In this document: piece after piece, positions 15,101 through 23,223 of the stretch | How the letters are laid out: each line of letters begins with the position of its first letter | Numbering within the stretch: the first letter of the stretch is position 1 | Assembly (NCBI GenBank): GCA_018857735.1 | Contig: JABMCL010001079.1 | Location: 839,635-903,634, forward strand | Origin: Alviniconcha marisindica | Taxonomy: Eukaryota > Mollusca > Gastropoda > Provannidae | Reading direction: 5' to 3' | Length of the DNA stretch: 64,000 nt | Program-made: the position numbers and the translations under genes | Notes under the pieces: generated by a model | The model's input: only the letters and a program-made list of their open reading frames with translations | What the model was told of the DNA's origin: nothing | Database searches by the model: none

Positions 15101-16228
15101 ACACACACAGAAAAGAAACCAAAGACAGAGAGAGAAAAAAACATACAAAGAATCATGTAATTTACTTCTTGTACTAAGATCAACATTTTGTCAAAGGTAC
15201 CAAGCCCTAAGAAACTGACCTTAGTCAGTGAGACAAGACCTCACAAGACCAAAATGTCATCAAGCAAAGTATCGCAGCGGTGACACACACACTCTCTTCC
15301 TTGGCAAATCTCCAAATGCTGAGCATCAACATAGGAGAGCCAATAATTGTTTTGGTTTTTACCTTTGTTGTAAATGTAATGCTGTCATCATACTGGACTC
15401 TTTCCAGTGGTCGGAATGTGATGGGAAGTGTGAAGCTGGTGCCAGCACTCAAGGTGACAGGCTTGGGGTACAGGGTGGAAAAGAAGCGGGTCTTAGGTGC
15501 GCTGAAACAGCAAGTAAACAGAACATTTTCATAATAGCAGTTAGCCTTAACATAAAAACTATTCCTGCAGACAGTACACATAGACAATACATGGACATGC
15601 ACCATAATTTCTTTTGCATTTTCTTTTCTTTTCTTTTTTAATATACTGAGAATGCAATAAATCATCAGCAATTCCTTTAAAAAAATGTTTTATTACTTCT
15701 TCTTTTTTCCATAAAAAATCTAAATCTCAAAAAATAAAGCTAGCTAAAAGAAGAAAGAAAATGAAGAAGAAAACAATGAAACAAAACCAAAGGTATAATT
15801 ATTCCATATTGAAATACATTCAACGACAGAGCCAATTAAAAAGAAGAAAAAAAAGAAAAAAAAGAACATCACACACAAAAAAGCAACAAACTGTCAAACA
15901 ATGCTAGAACTTTCTACAATGTTTGTACACATTTTCACAAGCACATCTTAAAATTTGAAAAACTCAAAACATGAAATTTCAGTCTGGTTTTTACTAACCT
16001 GAACTTGAGCTTCTGTGTCTTAACAGCCACATTCTTCAGCACAATGTTTCTGGTGTACTCTTTGCCCGGCTCCCATCCATGATATATAATTTGCTGTGAC
16101 ACTTCAATGCCATGGATCACTTGCTTGTCATTCTGCGTCGGAGAGATGCCTGTGGGGCTGGCATCACCCTCTTTGGCATTAGACTGCTGGAGAGCTGTAG
16201 AGTAGCTGATTGGATGGGCAGTTGGCAT
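185..16228 (-). CDS. CFAP65: Cilia- and flagella-associated protein 65 (partial, N-terminal part)
   Basis: CFAP65 (CCDC108) is an axonemal/sperm-flagellum protein built of ASH/MSP-like beta-sandwich domains. Coding exons, 5' to 3': 16228-15999, 15501-15363, 14970-14840, 14150-14036, 13266-13182, 12704-12559, 11850-11737, 11033-10925, 9773-9658, 8769-8620, 8127-7999, 5232-5155, 4634-4554, 3746-3692, 3121-3036, 2526-2400, 1958-1790, 1094-956, 324-185. All junctions are GT/AG and phase-consistent, giving 2339 nt (779 codons plus 2 nt). Family-like stretches are IIYHGWEPGKEYTRNIVLKN near the start, ITFRPLERVQYDDSI, and FEEYFNDGFHSDII near residue 500. The start is the first ATG of the second exon; a stop closes the frame upstream. 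The last donor could instead lie a few bases further on (GGCAA|GTGCAC). Human CFAP65 is about 1900 residues, so more than half should lie beyond the left edge. Introns carry many tandem arrays. Confidence 0.9.
1080..1640. repeat. About 72-bp tandem array built on the CFAP65 splice acceptor at 1094
   Basis: Units repeat CAAAGATGCTGYRCATGCA and TGATCAAMCTGTGAT about every 72 bp (near 1087, 1160, 1232, 1303, 1375 and further, more diverged). Read on the minus strand, each unit repeats the acceptor and first exon bases (CATGTGCAG|CATCTTTGCGATCA). It lies entirely in the intron upstream of exon 1094-956. Confidence 0.8.
1998..2105 (+). repeat. Poly-G/GGA-rich tract with G-quadruplex potential
   Basis: There are several runs of 8-14 G separated by short GA segments on the plus strand, in the CFAP65 intron 1959-2399. 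Many G4 foldings are possible. The rest of the intron shows nothing else notable. Confidence 0.7.
3100..3295. repeat. About 63-bp triplicate containing the CFAP65 acceptor at 3121
   Basis: TGCAATTRTCATCACAGCAA recurs near 3122, 3184 and 3245, separated by TCATGGACCAGAGTC-type spacers. On the minus strand each copy reads GATGAYAATTGCAG, the real acceptor sequence of exon 3121-3036. Confidence 0.75.
3540..3600 (+). repeat. Poly-C/CA tract
   Basis: A run of about 26 C followed by CACACACCCACCCC in the CFAP65 intron 3122-3691 region's neighbour (between exons 3692 and 3121). Confidence 0.8.
3736..4060. repeat. Duplicated CFAP65 exon border (3746) plus about 40-bp tandem repeats
   Basis: GACAGTCTGGAAGTAATCGCA at the true acceptor is repeated at about 3861 as GACAGTCTGGGAAGTAACTG. 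This is followed by four units of TGTCAACAGTCACCACCA and CATGTCACACAAAC. The copy carries a decoy acceptor for exon 3746-3692. Confidence 0.7.
4216..4508 (+). mobile_element. tRNA-derived SINE (family 1), copy 1
   Basis: The head resembles a tRNA promoter: A-box-like TGGCCTAGCAGTAAG and B-box-like TTGATTTGATTCC. The body contains CTTCAAAAGTTGTGGCC, CATCTTAACGCAGGAGTCATT and CTCCTGGGATCTTGG. The same body occurs at 21115-21437, so it is a dispersed element. It lies in a CFAP65 intron, antisense to the gene. Confidence 0.65.
4945..5082. repeat. GA/GAGACA microsatellite
   Basis: Long (GA)n interrupted by GACAGA units in the CFAP65 intron between 5155 and 4634. Confidence 0.9.
5280..6960. repeat. 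25-bp minisatellite, roughly sixty copies
   Basis: The unit is GTGGAGTAAACAGACCTACATAGCT with variants. It starts about 50 bp upstream (minus sense) of the exon 5232-5155 acceptor. Each unit on the minus strand carries pyrimidine plus CCACAG and CTGTTTAC, like the real acceptor TGTTTACAG. The right third (6400-6960) has many small indels. Confidence 0.9.
7010..7998. repeat. 88-bp tandem array carrying the CFAP65 splice donor of exon 8127-7999
   Basis: Eleven copies start near 7031, 7119, 7206, 7293, 7381, 7469, 7570, 7660, 7748, 7836 and 7924. On the minus strand each holds GATTCTCTTTCTATCCGCC then TGAG|GTACCGAG|GTATGCA. This copies the last 24 bases of the exon (GATTCTCCTTCTACCCGCCC, GAG) and the first intron bases. 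Most copies are nearly identical, so expansion was recent. Confidence 0.9.
8165..8398 (+). repeat. CA-rich microsatellite block
   Basis: (CA)n mixed with GCACA and ATGCA units, ending in a pure (CA) run at about 8358-8398. A similar (CA) block lies at 8801-8872. Both are in CFAP65 introns. Confidence 0.9.
9812..10440 (+). repeat. TG-rich tandem array with a TGATATCCCTAC core
   Basis: Units of about 55-70 bp contain AACTGATATCCCTACTGTG and GTGTGCATGTG. They begin about 40 bp upstream (minus sense) of the CFAP65 acceptor at 9773. The first copies near 9865-10220 are the clearest. The intron stretch 8880-9640 holds no repeat I recognise. Confidence 0.8.
10562..10787 (-). mobile_element. tRNA-derived SINE (family 2), minus orientation
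   Basis: On the minus strand: GGGGGATAACTCTGGTAGTG (A-box region), GGTTCAAGTCCC (B box), GGGAGAATTTTCTTCTCC, GGTCAACTTACTG, then CATTCTGCCAGAAGTGCAGG and TGGCAGGTTACAG. It aligns along its length with 46711-46945. It lies in the CFAP65 intron between 11033-10925 and 9773-9658. Confidence 0.85.
12040..12255 (+). repeat. CA/ATGCATAC microsatellite block
   Basis: Repeats of CACACACATGCATAC and ACACACAATCATGCATACA, ending in pure CA. It lies in a CFAP65 intron. A poly-C/CA tract follows at 12486-12525. Confidence 0.85.
12855..13022 (+). repeat. GA/GGGA microsatellite
   Basis: (GGGA)n then long (GA)n with GGAGGGA interruptions, in the CFAP65 intron between 13182 and 12704. Confidence 0.9.
13230..13625. 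repeat. CA repeats with a duplicated CFAP65 exon start
   Basis: CAGCATCCAGYTCATACACT and GTGGCCAGYTGGTGAAC occur at the real exon border (13266) and again at about 13517-13551. Both are followed by ATAATGATGCTCACAC. The second copy lies 0.3 kb into the intron and keeps the acceptor (minus strand GTTCACCAACTGG), weakened from CACCAG to CACCAA. Confidence 0.75.
14300..14792 (+). repeat. CA/GACA-rich microsatellite block
   Basis: Long runs of CA with GACACA and CATACTGA interruptions in the CFAP65 intron between 14840 and 14150. A pure CA run also lies at 15045-15098. Confidence 0.9.
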
Positions 16229-17231
16229 GATGATTTTGTTGCTGTTGTATCTTACCAATTCTGTAAAACAAAAATGACAAAAAAACACTAACATAAGCAT
16301 GCCTTAAATGACAAATTTTAACTGTTTTGTACTTTCCTATAAAAAAATCTAAAAATCACAGAAACAGTCTTCTCAGATTGTAATCGAAAATAACTCCTTA
16401 AATACTTGGCACAGGTGAGAACATGATCAATAGTAAAAAAATCAAATGTGTGATTTGCAGTACTGTTGATTTAATATCAATTTTATATGATGTCAGCAAC
16501 ACAGAGACTGTGCGTTTTGTCCTCTTTCCTGCATTTTGTCTTCTTTCCTGTATTTTAAACTGATGTCATGAAAATGTCTTTCATGTCAGGGATGGAACAC
16601 CAGAAGCTCTGTTCTGTGTACAGGTCACAGAAGAAATACTCTTTAAAAAAATTGTCACTGATTTTATTTATTATTGTTCTGTAGTGTTTACTTGTGTGGT
16701 GTGACCCTTTCATGATGTATTGAAGGGTTTAAAAAAACAAAAACAAAAAAACACCTAGCCATTTCGGCTCACTGCAATTTGTTGTTTTTTGGTAACATGA
16801 GCCAGGAAAATAATGACTAAAATAGGAAAAAACAAAACAAACAAAAAACACCTCTTTTCTCCCCTCTTGCTGGAAGTGGAACTGCGATGGCTAAATAAAA
16901 ATAAATAAAAAAATTAAAAACTTTATTTTTATTTTTAAATTGTGATCTTTTCATCAGAACGCCGGCGCTGGCAGACATTTGTTTTTCTCCAGATTTGTCT
17001 GGATAAAAGAAGTCAAAAAAAAAAGGGCCTGTGGTTGAACGGTTTCTAACTAGTCACTTCTGAAGCAGAGAAAAAGTAAAGACCCCGTGAGTGTGGCAGT
17101 ATCTTTTGAACGAGGTTACAAGACTTTGCCGCCCGCCACTTTGCGTGGAGAAAATGCTTCCGCTATTCCCCGGGTGGTTGTCTCCATTTAACTGGCATTC
17201 GCCAACGAAAGGAACTGACTCAAAAACTTAC

Positions 17232-17330
17232 CTCAAATAAGCGGTTCACACATGATGAATGTAGCAGGCATTCTGTTTCTAACACCGCTCCGAAGCAGTG
17301 GCAGCCGCCATTTTGGCTTGGTGTTCACAA
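17232..17330 (-). other. CFAP65: CFAP65 non-coding first exon (5' leader with uORFs)
   Basis: On the minus strand a strong donor (TTTGAG|GTAAGT, exon end 17232) closes a leader that would splice to the acceptor at 16261/16260. The 5' limit is estimated, since the start site is not visible. The leader holds short upstream ORFs: one of about 10 codons starting in the AAAATGGCGGC context, and one of about 12 codons starting at AGAATGCCTGC. Both end inside the exon, so translation of CFAP65 should begin at 16228. The rest of the first intron (16261-17231) is A/T-rich and I see nothing else in it. Confidence 0.55.
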
Positions 17331-17338
17331 CATTAATG

Positions 17339-17351
17339 GCGGCCTAGCAAC
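17339..17351 (+). promoter_or_regulatory. X-box-like RFX site in the CFAP65 promoter
   Basis: GCGGCC-T-AGCAAC matches the RFX consensus GTNRCC-N(0-3)-RGYAAC with one mismatch in the left half and a perfect right half. It lies just upstream of the CFAP65 leader exon. RFX X-boxes near the start site are typical of ciliary genes, which agrees with the gene call. Activity is inferred, and the site could also serve the divergent gene at 17941. Confidence 0.5.
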
Positions 17352-17940
17352 GAACAGAGTTCTCCTTCTTGGAGAAATTAGGACCACGATAGCTCAGCGT
17401 AATTTGTTTCTGGCTCTGCATAAAATTATATATTATAAAATTATATTATTACAGTCTGCGACTTTGGTTGACCGAACGTTGACACAGCTCTCAAGAAATA
17501 CTCTCTCTCTTTTTGTGCAGTCTCTGTTCTGGGCTTTTTTGCGACTGCAAACAGCATATCCTGTAATTTGCCCCAAACTGGGAATTAAGAATTAAATGTT
17601 TCAAATTTGGAACATTGCCAGAAGTGTGCCACCATTATAAAAATAAAAATAACACACACGCACACGCACTGACACACAGAGTTATAAAGCTTTCATCTGA
17701 ATGGTAAAATACAGAAAAAAGGGGAAAAGTAGAATGAAACAAATGGTGCAAACCATATAATTGTAATCTGACACTGGAGTTTAGCATACACTCAGCTGTA
17801 GGTGCTGACATAACAATGAACACATGGCTGATTCCCACACAGAGCCGCAGGGACAAGAGATTAGAACGTTGTCATTGTTACACTGATTGCTGATTGCAAA
17901 ACCTGGGATACATCTTGAACACTCACTCTTTCCATCCAAG

Positions 17941-19677
17941 ATGAAGACTGTTCTCTTGTTTGCCTTTCTTCTCACTGTTGTCTGCTTTGGTGTGTATATT
18001 TTTGTATATTCTTCTTCGTTGCTTGATAAAAAAATAAAAAGAAGGGTATAGGGTTATAGGTATTCTTCACTTTTAAAATACTGGTTTGTTTTATATTTTA
18101 CTAATTGTTTTAGTTGCCAAAACTTACTAGTTTTTGTTTTTGATGATTAAGATCCAAACACATAAAAGGTTAAAAAGAACAGTATTTATTAGGACAAAAC
18201 ACAACATGCAAATTTTCAGGGTAATCCCCTTTTTCAAGCTACAAAACAACACTCAGAATTAAACGGTTAAAAATGAGATGTAGAACTAGGACGCTTATCT
18301 GCCTTTATTTTTTTTATTTTTTTTAAACAACATAGCTTACCCCAAAGCTGATTTGGGGTTACAGTTGTACAGCTCATTTTTCATTATTTAAGTATTGTTT
18401 TGTAGCTTGAAAAAGGGGATTACCCTGAAAATTTGCGCGATGTGTTTTGTCCTTATAAATAGCGTTCTTTTTAACCTTTTATGTGTTTGGATCTTGTTTT
18501 GGAATGCTAGCAGTCATTCTTGTTTCATATTTTTTTCTTAGTCCTAGTTCTACAGCTCATTTTTCATCATTTAAGTATTGTTTTGTAGCTTGAAAAAGGG
18601 GTTACCCTGAAAATTTGCACAGTGTGTTTTGTCCTTATAAATAGCGTTCTTTTTAACCTTTTATGTGTTTGGATCTTGTTTTAGAATGCTAGCAGTTATT
18701 TTGCTTAAATTGTTTTTTTTTCCCTTTGTCCTAGTTCTTACAGCTCATTTTTATCATTTAAGTATTGTTTTGTAGCTTGAAAAAGGGGTTACCCTGAAAA
18801 TTTGCAAGGTGTGTTTTGTCCTAATAAACAGCATTCTTCTTAACCTTTTATGTGTTTGGATCTTGTTTTAGAATGCTAGCAGTCATTTTCATTTCAATCC
18901 CCCCCCCCCCCCCTCCTAATCATTAATTCAAAATTCTCTTTGTGTTTGCCAAGCCTCCCCTTGCCACCAATCTTTTCTTTTCTACTCACAAATTTTTTGA
19001 ACAATTGAAATCTTTTGTTTAACTTTGCTTTTTTATGGTGTTGTTCTTTACTATGGTGAATCTCTACCACAGCATTTGTTAGTTTTTGTAACTAAATATC
19101 TCCAGGTAATACTCTTTGCTGGGACACAGAGTTACAAAAGTCTCTTGGGCTGTGGTTCTGTTGTGAAGAAAGTATATCTATTATATATATATACACACAA
19201 TGCATGTATGCATGCAGGACCATAATAGTTACAGAGCTGAATCATTTTCATGCTCACCATCAAAAGTTCATCAAGTCTGTTCAGGAGGTGACACAGTGCT
19301 ATAGAAATCTTGATTTACTCTTTGCCATTTATCAAAATGCAGTTTTGGATGTGACTGGCCAGTTATCAGGAAGACACTTAACAAACAACACTTTAACAAG
19401 TCCACCAACAGCTGTGTTATAAAGAGGCTGACTGGACATCCTGTTGCTGTGGGCAGACAATGTGGTGAGTCAGCTGCTGACCCCTACCATGGTGTGTGAG
19501 ATGCAGTGTCTGGACAATCTGGGGGCTCCGCAATCTCTGAGCTACGCAGATCCTCGTGCTCAAAAATGCCGTGACTACTGCAGGGAGCATGCGTATGAAT
19601 CTTGTTCTCAGTCCTTTCATCCATCTCATTTCTTTTCCTTCTTCTTTTGTTGTAGATCTGGGTGCCCTTGGGTGTAA
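17941..19677 (+). CDS. Small secreted cysteine-containing peptide, three exons (unrecognised family)
   Basis: Three exons join in phase: 17941-17989, 19457-19592 and 19656-19677, giving 68 residues and a TAA stop. Exon 1 encodes MKTVLLFAFLLTVVCF, a classical signal-peptide core, then a GTGTGT donor. Exon 2 follows a branch-like CTGAC and GTGGGCAG acceptor and ends GCATGC|GTATGA. Exon 3 follows a long pyrimidine tract ending TTGTTGTAG. The predicted mature chain of about 52 residues has CX3C (CEMQC), 19 residues, a second CX3C (CRDYC), then one more Cys near the C-terminus. A twin CX3C pattern suggests a disulphide-pinned helical hairpin. An odd mature Cys count (five) would fit a dimer or a free thiol. 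AATAAA follows 62 bp after the stop. It is divergent from CFAP65 and convergent with TAF5. Function unknown; an extra exon in the 1.47-kb first intron cannot be excluded. Confidence 0.58.
18145..18900. repeat. 185-bp tandem element with one inverted unit
   Basis: GTTTTGTAGCTTGAAAAAGG, GGTTACCCTGAAAATTTGC and CCTTTTATGTGTTTGGATCT recur near 18397, 18580 and 18767 (spacing 183-187 bp). An inverted copy lies at 18150-18262. Another copy lies at 1-112. It probably belongs to a dispersed transposon with tandem core repeats; the class is not identified. It lies in intron 1 of the small secreted-peptide gene. Confidence 0.75.
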
Positions 19678-19738
19678 TTGGCTCTGGTGGTGGTGGTCTT
19701 TGTTGTGGCTCGCCACTTGAAAACAAATGGTTAAAAGT

Positions 19739-19744
19739 AATAAA
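19739..19744 (+). terminator. Polyadenylation signal AATAAA of the small secreted-peptide gene
   Basis: AATAAA lies 62 bp after the stop codon at 19677, a normal distance for a short 3'UTR. It supports 19656 onward being a terminal exon. Confidence 0.5.
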
Positions 19745-20832
19745 GGGATGACAAATATTTACAGGAAGCTGGGTTCATGCGCATGGGGTTGTGGGAGTAG
19801 GCTGCAGGTTGTGGAGGCTGCTGCCAATCTGGTTCCGGAACAACTGAGTGAAGTAGCTGATGTGATGGCAGTCAGAAGATGGTTTCAGTCTCTTACGGTG
19901 CGGAGGAAAGAGTTAAACAGGACAGGGTGACTGGTGCGCTCCTGGTGTAGACGTTGTGCTCCTCTCCTCTTATCCTGGGGTCTGTTTGTTTTTGCTTTGC
20001 AGCACCTGTTTTTCTCTGGAACCTTCAGTCTTTTTCTTTCATTTTCTGTATTCCTCCTGCATACCCTTTTTAAACCCATCTTTTTTGTGTGTGTGTGTGT
20101 GTGGGGGTGGGGGGTGGGGGGTGGAGGTAGGTCTATATTTACACCATAATTTCTTACTAATGTAAATCTACAGCAGGCATGTTACCTCACATAGAAACAT
20201 AAAAGCTTGTCATCAAAATACTCAGTATTACGGTTAAGCAGAGCAAAACCTGAGGTTTTGTGTAACAACCCTATGATGCTACCCTACATGCGCTTTGGGT
20301 TCACGTTAGGTGTAAGTGCCTTATACATACTCTTTTACATTACAATCCTGCCAAAGAAACTCCAATCCTGAGATCCTGTGGATCACAGCTTTATGATCTT
20401 AATAATAATAATAATAACAATGTGCTCTTTCTCCAAATTGGGAACACATAGCCCATTACAAAGAACAAAACACAGTAAAAACAAACTTGCACAAGAAAAC
20501 ACGCACATGTGCAGCTACACACACACAGAGTCAATAGGATAGCTTGAAGAGATGAGATTTCCAAGATGATTTGAAAGATGTGTGTTTGATGACCTATCTT
20601 AAACTAAGCTGTAAACAGTGACTTAAAATTCTTCAATGAAGATTTGTTTGTTCTATGTTGCAAAGGATTAACAAAACCATCTGGCAACTGCTATGCACCC
20701 TCAGCAGTGACAGAAGTTCAAACAAAATTAACTCCATCACTAGAAAACCAAGGGTTAATCTGTGCCTTTTTTGCTGTTGTTGTTGACAGGTATGACGATC
20801 TGCTCGGGATAACTACGCATAAAGGTGACTAA

Positions 20833-21089
20833 TACAATGGAACCCTTGATGAAGACCATCACGATGAGAGACCATCACTCTTCCCACTTTGAAGGTCATT
20901 TTCCTGAAAACCTTTCTCTGTGTGTGTCAATGAACCCCCCTGACCTGGGACAGCTAGATGACTGATTTTGTTAACGCCCAGTCAATCATGACGGTTGTAT
21001 CAGGGTGATCCCTAACCAGGGATTTCCCTTTTCTGAAGACCATTTTGGCTTGATGTTGAGGCTGGTGATAAAAGAGGGATTCTATTGTA
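20833..21089. mobile_element. MITE with imperfect terminal inverted repeats
   Basis: The ends TACAATGGAACCCTTGATG and (complement of the right end) TACAATAGAATCCCTCTTT form imperfect inverted repeats around about 220 bp with no ORF. The ends begin with TA, compatible with a TA target site (Tc1/mariner/pogo type), but the family is not established. Confidence 0.5.
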
Positions 21090-21114
21090 CCATTATTTTG
21101 TTTACAACAAAATC

Positions 21115-21437
21115 ATGTGAGCTGGTTTAGCCTAGTGGTAAGGTGGTATGTGTATGTGCTTAGAAATAGTCTTCCTGGACAAGAGTTTGCACTACAGAAA
21201 TATTTTTATTATCAAGGTGTTAGGCTGGAAAGTGGGTGACGTTAGTTCAGTTCTCTTCTTTGGCTCTTCTCTTCAAAAGTTGTAATTTATTGACATTGTC
21301 TTTCTCCTTGCTGCCCATCTTAATGCAGAAATCATTCAGAGGTGACAGTATAGTGTCAGGTTTAGTTACCCACCCCAAATCTCCTGGGATCTTGGTTTCA
21401 GACAGTATTTCTCTGGAGACAACTTGGCATTCCAAAA
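21115..21437 (+). mobile_element. tRNA-derived SINE (family 1), copy 2
   Basis: It begins GTGAGCTGGTTTAGCCTAGT (A box). It shares CTTCAAAAGTTGTAATTTA, CATCTTAATGCAGAAATCATT and CTCCTGGGATCTTGGTTTC with the copy at 4216-4508. A second partial tail (ATTCAGGAGTGACAGTGTAG) follows near 21490. Confidence 0.65.
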
Positions 21438-22214
21438 AAAATAAAAAATAAAAATAAACGAAAAATAAACTGCTATGATTATTTAACACATTCAGGAGTG
21501 ACAGTGTAGCATTAGGTACAGCTATCATTATTTCAGAACCTTTGAGCTCAAAGGTCACTGTTTAGAACTTACACAGACACACTGTTCAACACACTTGGTT
21601 TTGCTGTGTATGTACCATTTACAAACAAATAAATCTGCTGGCTGTCTATTGTTCTTTGGTGTGCATGCAACACTTCAAAGATAAAAAAAAGAAGTAATTA
21701 AGTGAAAGTAAGCATGTCCAAATGAATAATCAATGAAGAAGAAAAAAGAAGAAAAAAAAGAAGAAGATTCCAGCACAAAAAAACAAAAAGAAACATGTAT
21801 GAAAGTGAAATACAATCAGACACAGTTTGAATTCTTTTGAAGTAGTGGAACTTTAATGCGTTTTTTGTTCCATGTACAAATCCACAATTAGTAGCTGCTG
21901 TTTTTGTTTTTTTCTTCTTCTTCTACATAAGTTTTGTCTCACATACATACAAACTTACCCGTTCACATCTGGTGGGTTTTCTTCGGTCCTGAGCGCACAG
22001 ACTAAGACAGCCACAAAATACACATGCACACACTTACACTACAAATTATTCACATATGCAAACGCTTTGAAACTTGACAGTTGCTATTCTTGCAATTTCG
22101 CTCACTCATACCCATACAATCATAGTGGCAAATACTTCATAAATTGGCAGTGGTCATTGCTGAACTGGCAGTATTTGCTGCTAACACTGGCAGTAATCAT
22201 TGCTGAAACGGCTT

Positions 22215-22570
22215 GCAGTCACACACACACACACAAACCTATACATGCACTCACTCACACATACAATCACAGGGTCAAGCACTGAAAACTGGCAACAGCA
22301 TCCACACACACAAACCTATACATGCACTCACTCACACATACAATCACAGGGTCAAACACTGAAAACTGGCAGCAGCATCCACACACACAAACCTATACAT
22401 GCACTCACTCACACATACAATCACAGGGTCAAACACTGAAAACTGGCAGCAGCATCCACACACACAAACCTATACATGCACTCACTCAAATCAACACGGT
22501 CACACAAACCACAGCAACCACACAAACCTATACATACATCACAATACAGAGTCAAACACTCTGAAAACTG
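22215..22570 (+). repeat. About 77-bp tandem array
   Basis: Four to five units of ACAAACCTATACATGCACTC, CACATACAATCACAGGGTC and ACTGAAAACTGGCAGCAGC. The short plus-strand ORFs across it are repeat translations. It lies just beyond the predicted TAF5 3' end. Confidence 0.85.
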
Positions 22571-22679
22571 GCAGCAGTCCTTGCTAAATCAGCACAGGCA
22601 TGCATGCATGGGTGCCCACACAGGCATGCATGCTCACACATTTTTTTTGTTATGCTTGCCAGGCACATCATTGTGGGGC

Positions 22680-22685
22680 TTTATT
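22680..22685 (-). terminator. TAF5: Candidate TAF5 polyadenylation signal
   Basis: AATAAA on the minus strand, about 540 bp after the TAF5 stop. It is the first clear signal I found reading downstream, so the 3'UTR would be about 0.5 kb. Position on the mRNA is inferred. Confidence 0.4.
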
Positions 22686-23223
22686 CATACAGCATGCATC
22701 TGTCCAATAACAATACACTTGCTCACTGCTCACACACACACAAACACTCATGCACGACAAGCTCTTTAGTGTCCTGGAGTAATTTCAAACCAGACAGAAG
22801 GACGGCTGCCTTTTTGATAGTAATGGCATACGCCAGCTATCTGTTCTTCTCACTTTAATGCTTGAAGCCAGAGCCAACACCCGGACATCACCAGAAGTGC
22901 CAAGACCTGCACCTACAACCGACACTTTTTATGGCAGGACCTTGACAAACTGGCAGAGTGGAATGATACCTGAAAATGTCACGTCATCCCCACATTGTTC
23001 TGCGCTAGAGACGATGTTCTGATGAAGAACCTGGAGAGTGGGTACCATCTTCAGAGTCGCTGACTCAGGAAGAATTCCAGGTGAAAAACTGAGGACACCC
23101 GTGACCTGAGAAAGGGTCTGCACATCTCCAACATCACTAGCAAGGCCAAGTAGGACTCTTGAGATCAGATCTTTTGAAAATTCAGTCTCACACACACACG
23201 TGGACAGCACGATGAAAGGAGGG

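Larger units (their letters stand above)
19765..22670. other. Intergenic region between the secreted-peptide gene and TAF5
   Basis: I see no convincing gene. It holds a GT/poly-G tract at 20083-20130, an (AAT)n run near 20400, a MITE (20833-21089), a SINE (21115-21437) and a 77-bp array (22215-22560). The remaining A/T-rich sequence shows no coding signal. Confidence 0.5.

Noticed and set aside
16229..16300. Upstream in-frame extension of CFAP65 to an ATG at 16300
   Set aside because: It would read through the acceptor TTTTACAG at 16261 and intron sequence; the ATG at 16228 is the first within the exon.
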